NCBI GenBank assembly: GCA_963801195.1
Contig: CAWDDX010000005.1
Location: 496,001 to 560,000, forward strand
Length of the DNA stretch: 64,000 nt
Source: SZUA-36 sp963801195
GTDB taxonomy: Bacteria > Pseudomonadota > Gammaproteobacteria > Xanthomonadales > SZUA-36
Reading direction: 5' to 3'
The translations under genes were made by a program, and so were the position numbers. Positions 60,471 to 64,000 of the stretch are shown here, piece by piece (position 1 is the first letter of the stretch; the number at the start of each line of letters is the position of its first letter). The notes under the pieces are model-generated. The model was given only the letters and a program-made list of their open reading frames with translations. It searched no databases and was not told the origin of the DNA.

Positions 60471-61400
60471 TTAGCTGGAACCGGTATCAAGTGTCTCTGG
60501 CGGCGTGTAATGGTGGATACCCTCGAGACTGTTGTAGATAAACGTCACAAATTGTGGCGGCGTAATCCAGGTTTTGCCCAACTCTTCATCCCATTCCCTG
60601 GTGGGTTCGGCGGCGATGATCTGCTGCAGGTTCAGGTCCCTGTCGATCAGTTCCTGCACGTTGGCGCTGGCTTTTAAAAGGTAGTCGCGGTAACTCCTGA
60701 GGTCCTCGGTTACACCCAGGGGACCGTGACCGGGAATGATGCGTGTTGCATCATTGGCCAGTGACAGGGCGAGGTCCGCCGCCGCGACCAGGCCCTGCAG
60801 CGACCCGCCCGCGTCGAGATCGACATAAGGGTAGAGACCGTTGAAAAACATGTCGCCCATGTGAATAACGTTGCTGACGGGGAAGTGTATGATGCTGTCG
60901 CCATCGGTATGGCCGTTGGCAACATGGTACGCGGTAGCAGTTTCACCGTTCATGTGTAACGACATACGGTCATTGAAGGTCACCAGCGGCAGGGCGTCTT
61001 TTGCATAGGGAGGCGTTGTCTCCTTCATGAAAATGCTGACCTGCTCGGTGGTCATCCTCTTCCGGACATTGTCCTGCGCGATAATCATCGCGCCGGCCCC
61101 GCCAATGGCTTCGTTACCGCCGACGTGATCGGCATGATAATGCGTATTTACGACAACCCTGATAGGTTTGTCGCTGATTTTCCGAATCGCCTGCAATAGC
61201 TGGGTGGTGACTGGCCGGACCTGGTCATCAATGATGAAGAGACCGTCCTCACCGGTTGAAATACCTACGTTTCCACCCCTCCCAGTAAGCATGTATACCG
61301 TGTCGGAAAGTTGAATGGTTGTGAATTCAACAGGTTTGTCCTCGGCCGACAAACTGTTGATTGAGACCACAAACAGAACGAATAGCAGCAATGATTTCAT
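60471..61400 (-). CDS. exported metallo-beta-lactamase-fold hydrolase
   Basis: 309 residues with a signal peptide (LLLFVLFVVSINSLSAE). The zinc motif NTHYHADHVGGNEAIGG (His87, His89, Asp91, His92) is intact; further ligands in NGHTDGDSIIHF, HMGDMFFNGLYP and IIPGHGPLG. The family includes lactamases, glyoxalase II-like enzymes and periplasmic proteins beside quinoprotein dehydrogenases; substrate unknown. An intergenic gap of 33 bases separates it from the ccm genes downstream on the same strand. Confidence 0.86.
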   Translation of the reverse strand: MKSLLLFVLFVVSINSLSAEDKPVEFTTIQLSDTVYMLTGRGGNVGISTGEDGLFIIDDQVRPVTTQLLQAIRKISDKPIRVVVNTHYHADHVGGNEAIGGAGAMIIAQDNVRKRMTTEQVSIFMKETTPPYAKDALPLVTFNDRMSLHMNGETATAYHVANGHTDGDSIIHFPVSNVIHMGDMFFNGLYPYVDLDAGGSLQGLVAAADLALSLANDATRIIPGHGPLGVTEDLRSYRDYLLKASANVQELIDRDLNLQQIIAAEPTREWDEELGKTWITPPQFVTFIYNSLEGIHHYTPPETLDTGSS

Positions 61401-61433
61401 GCGCCTGACCTCGATCCATGGATTTAGGTACCC

Positions 61434-62564
61434 CTAAGGTACACGCTGATCAAGGTTTAACGCAATTGCTGATACGTTGTTCGTGTCCACGGTCACGAGG
61501 TTGGCCTGGATATCCCCGGATGCAACATTGGCAGTTCCCGCCATCGAGATGCGTGCGCTGATATCCAGTTTTTCAAAGTCCTGCAGTGACCCACCGGGCC
61601 GCAGCAGGTCGGCGTCGGTAAAATTCAGCGTCATCGGGAAACCCGATGGCGCCAGTCGCTTGACCGCCAGCGGCATGCCTGCGCCACCCGCCGGGTGAAC
61701 GAAAATAAACAGTACGGCATTGGCTGGAATCGAGCCGCCCAGACCGGGGTCTATATTGACGGTGACCGGGATTGTGAACCCGGCCGCAGCGGGAGCGGGA
61801 GCGGTCGCTGCGGGTTTTGGCGTGTTTGGGCTTGCGGCAGGTGATTGCCTGGTACTGGACCCTGCAGCCATGGTTTCAACAGTGACGGGTTGCCCCATTC
61901 TGGTTTGCGCTGCGGCGATCTGTTGCGCAACAGACTGGTAGGGACCGGAATCAGGTTCAAGTTGTTCGAGCAGTTTTGTCCAATACGCTACCGCCTGGGT
62001 GTCATCACCATCCTGCGCGGAGGCCATACCCATTAACCAGAGGCCCTTTTGCTGGTTTGGATCAATGACCAGCGCGGCCTCGATCAATTGCCTGGCCTCG
62101 TCGTTAACCCGCGCCTCGCCGGATGTGAATAACTTGGCCTCGGCCAGTTCGACCATGATCATTGGATCGTTCGGCACCATGCGGTTGGCGTTGGTCAAGG
62201 CGGTCTCTGCCTCGTCGTAGCGCTGCATGGTTTTGAGACTGCGTCCGAGGATCAGCCAGCCTTCAGGATCCTCGGGGGTCTCCTTCATCCTTTGCTGCAA
62301 TGCTGCGATCAGCTCATCCATCTGGCCCTGTTGGGCCGAGTGCGCTGATGGTTGCTGCGCTGATGGCGGTGTCCCTGATATCGATGGCAGGTGAATCGCT
62401 TCCGGCGTGCCGATCATTTGGTACATGAGGATGCCGGCCAGCGGCAGCATCAGAACGACGAACAGACCGGTGATCTTTTCCCTGGCAGGGCCGGTAAATA
62501 ACGGCCAACTGACAATCATGGCCGATATGGCAAGCAGGGCAATAGCAACTATCCAGAAATTCAT
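61434..62564 (-). CDS. ccmI: cytochrome c biogenesis protein CcmI
   Basis: 376 residues. Two N-terminal membrane helices (MNFWIVAIALLAISAMIVSW and ITGLFVVLMLPLAGILMYQM) flank a short cytoplasmic loop; a TPR region follows (about 85-200, WLILGRSLKTMQRYDEAETA), then a Pro/Ala/Ser-rich linker and a C-terminal beta domain (about 265-375). It presents apocytochrome c to the haem lyase of System I. Last gene of the ccmFGHI run here. Confidence 0.85.
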   Translation of the reverse strand: MNFWIVAIALLAISAMIVSWPLFTGPAREKITGLFVVLMLPLAGILMYQMIGTPEAIHLPSISGTPPSAQQPSAHSAQQGQMDELIAALQQRMKETPEDPEGWLILGRSLKTMQRYDEAETALTNANRMVPNDPMIMVELAEAKLFTSGEARVNDEARQLIEAALVIDPNQQKGLWLMGMASAQDGDDTQAVAYWTKLLEQLEPDSGPYQSVAQQIAAAQTRMGQPVTVETMAAGSSTRQSPAASPNTPKPAATAPAPAAAGFTIPVTVNIDPGLGGSIPANAVLFIFVHPAGGAGMPLAVKRLAPSGFPMTLNFTDADLLRPGGSLQDFEKLDISARISMAGTANVASGDIQANLVTVDTNNVSAIALNLDQRVP

Positions 62565-62600
62565 TCTTTACTCTCTTGGTGGAATGATCAATGACGCGGT

Positions 62601-63044
62601 TTAGCCCGCGGACTCATCGTTTGGTGTTGATTCAAGCAGGGTCGCGCGCTTTTTGATGATGGCGCGCAGGATCAAGGCGCCCCCAATTAACAGGAGCATC
62701 GGCGCCAGCCACAACAGGTAGGTGTTTTCCTGTACCGGTGGCCGGTAGAGCACGAAGTCACCATAACGGTCGACCATGAATTCTTTGATCTCCTCGTCAC
62801 TCTTACCCGCGAGCAACATTTCATGCACTTCGGCACGCAGATCATGTGCCAGTTGCGCATCTGAATCTGCCAGGTTCTGGTTTTGACAAACCAGGCAACG
62901 TAATTCGCGGGTCAGGTGGTTAAACCGCTCTTCCTGTTGCGGGTTTTGAAACTTCATGGGTTCCTGCACCGGTGAGCGTTGCGCCAACGCAGATAGCGAC
63001 AGGCTTAAGGTCACGACCAGGATAAAAATATTACCAAGTTTCAT
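62601..63044 (-). CDS. ccmH: cytochrome c biogenesis thiol-disulfide protein CcmH (CcmL)
   Basis: 147 residues: signal peptide, then LTRELRCLVCQNQNLADSDA with the LRCxxCQ motif that reduces the apocytochrome CXXCH, an amphipathic stretch VDRYGDFVLYRPP, and a C-terminal membrane helix (LLWLAPMLLLIGGALILRAI). Its start touches the ccmG stop. Confidence 0.93.
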   Translation of the reverse strand: MKLGNIFILVVTLSLSLSALAQRSPVQEPMKFQNPQQEERFNHLTRELRCLVCQNQNLADSDAQLAHDLRAEVHEMLLAGKSDEEIKEFMVDRYGDFVLYRPPVQENTYLLWLAPMLLLIGGALILRAIIKKRATLLESTPNDESAG

Positions 63045-63580
63045 CAGTTGCCCGACTCCATTTTTGCGACGCGGGGAAGTATTTCATTTTCAACGACATC
63101 CCATGTCAGTTGGCCAAGTTGTTTAAAGACAATGGTTCCTGAGGGATCAACCAGGAAAGTCTCAGGGGCCGCGTAAACACCAAAATCGATGCTGACACGG
63201 CCGTCGAAATCACTCAGGGTGACGTCATAGGGGTTACCCCATCGATTCAGCCAGGCCAGGGCATCCCCGGTTTCATCGCGGAAATTCATGCCGACAATGT
63301 AAACCGCGTTGAGCTTGGCCAACTGCGTTACCACGGGGTGTTCCGCCCGGCAAGTAACACACCAACTGCCCCAGAAATTAACCAGGTACGGTTTGCCGAG
63401 CAGTGAATCCTTCGACATTTTCTCGCCCGGGTTGGCGAGAACCGGCAGATCGAACGCTGGAGCGGGCTTGTTGATTAACGGCGATGGCAGATTGGTTTTA
63501 CGATCTGCGATATTCAACCCTACAACCAGTAAAACGACCAGCATCAGAAATCCCAGCAACGGGATAATACGACTACTCAC
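63044..63580 (-). CDS. ccmG: thiol:disulfide interchange protein CcmG/DsbE
   Basis: 178 residues: N-terminal membrane anchor (IIPLLGFLMLVVLLVVGLNI) and a periplasmic thioredoxin-fold domain with active site GSWCVTCRAEHP. YLVNFWGSWC and DVTLSDFDGRVSIDFGVYAA fit CcmG; it reduces CcmH/apocytochrome in System I. Overlaps ccmF by 4 bases. Confidence 0.94.
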   Translation of the reverse strand: MSSRIIPLLGFLMLVVLLVVGLNIADRKTNLPSPLINKPAPAFDLPVLANPGEKMSKDSLLGKPYLVNFWGSWCVTCRAEHPVVTQLAKLNAVYIVGMNFRDETGDALAWLNRWGNPYDVTLSDFDGRVSIDFGVYAAPETFLVDPSGTIVFKQLGQLTWDVVENEILPRVAKMESGN

Positions 63581-64000
63581 GCGGTCACCTCTTTTGCTCC
63601 TGCCGGCACCGGTTCCTTAGCCGCTATCTTGCGGCGATAGCGCTTGTTTCCGGCCGCAATCATTCCACCCATGAGCATCAGGATTGCACCGAGCCAAATC
63701 CAGCGTATGAATGGTTTGTGGTAAATACGCACTGCCCAGGCCTGGCCATTCTGATCCAGCGGTTCACCCAGCGAGACGTAGAGGTCGCGCGTGAAACCGG
63801 GGTCGATGGCCGCTTCCGTCATGGCGTTGCCGCGTTGCGCGTACTCACGCTTCTGGGGGAAAAGGCGGGTGACTTCGCGGTCGTTCTTTGTAACGATGAA
63901 CTCGCCTTGGTCAGCCGTGTAATTTGGACCCTGGACGACACTGGTGCCCAGAAATTCAAAGGTATAACCGGCCGACTCGTATTTATCACCGGCTTCCATG
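63577..64000 (-). CDS. ccmF: haem lyase subunit CcmF (C-terminal part only)
   Basis: The last ~141 residues of CcmF; the gene runs beyond the window end. GYTFEFLGTSVVQGPNYTAD, LFPQKREYAQRGNAMTEAAI and DLYVSLGEPL form the last periplasmic domain, with the final helix IRWIWLGAILMLMGGMIAA. The Met at 63999 is internal, not the true start. Confidence 0.92.
   Translation of the reverse strand, partial: MEAGDKYESAGYTFEFLGTSVVQGPNYTADQGEFIVTKNDREVTRLFPQKREYAQRGNAMTEAAIDPGFTRDLYVSLGEPLDQNGQAWAVRIYHKPFIRWIWLGAILMLMGGMIAAGNKRYRRKIAAKEPVPAGAKEVTA

Overview
The window looks like a chromosomal segment of a gammaproteobacterium, possibly marine or halotolerant. The main reason is conserved order: the end of a nuoF-N complex I operon, then initiator tRNA-rimP-nusA-infB-rbfA-truB-rpsO-pnp, as in other Gammaproteobacteria. 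LPS-type genes (a heptosyltransferase-like enzyme and a Kdo kinase) and a System I cytochrome c maturation operon agree with this. Species cannot be assigned from the sequence alone.

Layout. 1-9957: nuoF (3' end) to nuoN, tightly overlapping. 10012-19257: promoter, tRNA-fMet, a terminator-type rimP leader, the translation/RNA-decay operon and a strong terminator after pnp; a REP-like pair with an 18-bp tandem repeat lies between truB and rpsO. 19323-21198 (minus): a secreted Cys-rich SGNH hydrolase and an FKBP isomerase. 21462-32733: a phosphonate biosynthesis and probable surface-decoration cluster: a stand-alone nucleotidyltransferase, a PEP mutase-nucleotidyltransferase fusion, phosphonopyruvate decarboxylase, a small membrane methyltransferase, a 2-aminoethylphosphonate transaminase-like enzyme, a small membrane protein, a TagF-like transferase, a YejM/PbgA-like sulfatase-fold protein broken by frameshifts, a second YidC/Oxa1-like protein, a PhyH-type dioxygenase and a DUF6165-like protein. 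32724-35104: LPS genes and an acetyltransferase. 35126-41169: envelope genes of partly unknown function, an SPFH protein paired with a ribbon-helix-helix protein, a cyclophilin, a DMT transporter and a membrane protein.

41230-46965 is accessory-like: two tandem DUF6502-type paralogues, each preceded by an array of 14-bp palindromes repeated every 19 bp; a 116-bp inverted-repeat element; a Sel1 protein; a membrane methyltransferase; a peptidase remnant; a DUF2975/XRE pair; and a 38-bp duplication of the 3' half of tRNA-Arg(CCT). 47523-53418 is a sucrose cluster (sucrose-phosphate synthase, sucrose-phosphate phosphatase, fructokinase, frameshifted amylosucrase). 53533-64000 holds superoxide dismutase, RNase D, an FGE-domain protein, an S1/P1 nuclease directly behind tRNA-Leu, a MetX-family acyltransferase, a TrmB-like methyltransferase, a secreted metallo-beta-lactamase-fold protein and ccmF(partial)GHI.

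Working model for the main cluster: PEP is isomerised to phosphonopyruvate, decarboxylated to phosphonoacetaldehyde and transaminated to 2-aminoethylphosphonate (AEP). A nucleotidyltransferase activates it as a CMP-phosphonate, the dioxygenase may hydroxylate it, and the TagF-like and sulfatase-fold proteins may transfer it to a surface glycan or lipid. The first three steps follow from recognised families; activation, hydroxylation and transfer are inference.

At least seven single-base indels interrupt otherwise well conserved protein sequence in just two genes (28296-30142 and 51457-53418). Sequencing error and recent gene decay cannot be told apart from the sequence alone.
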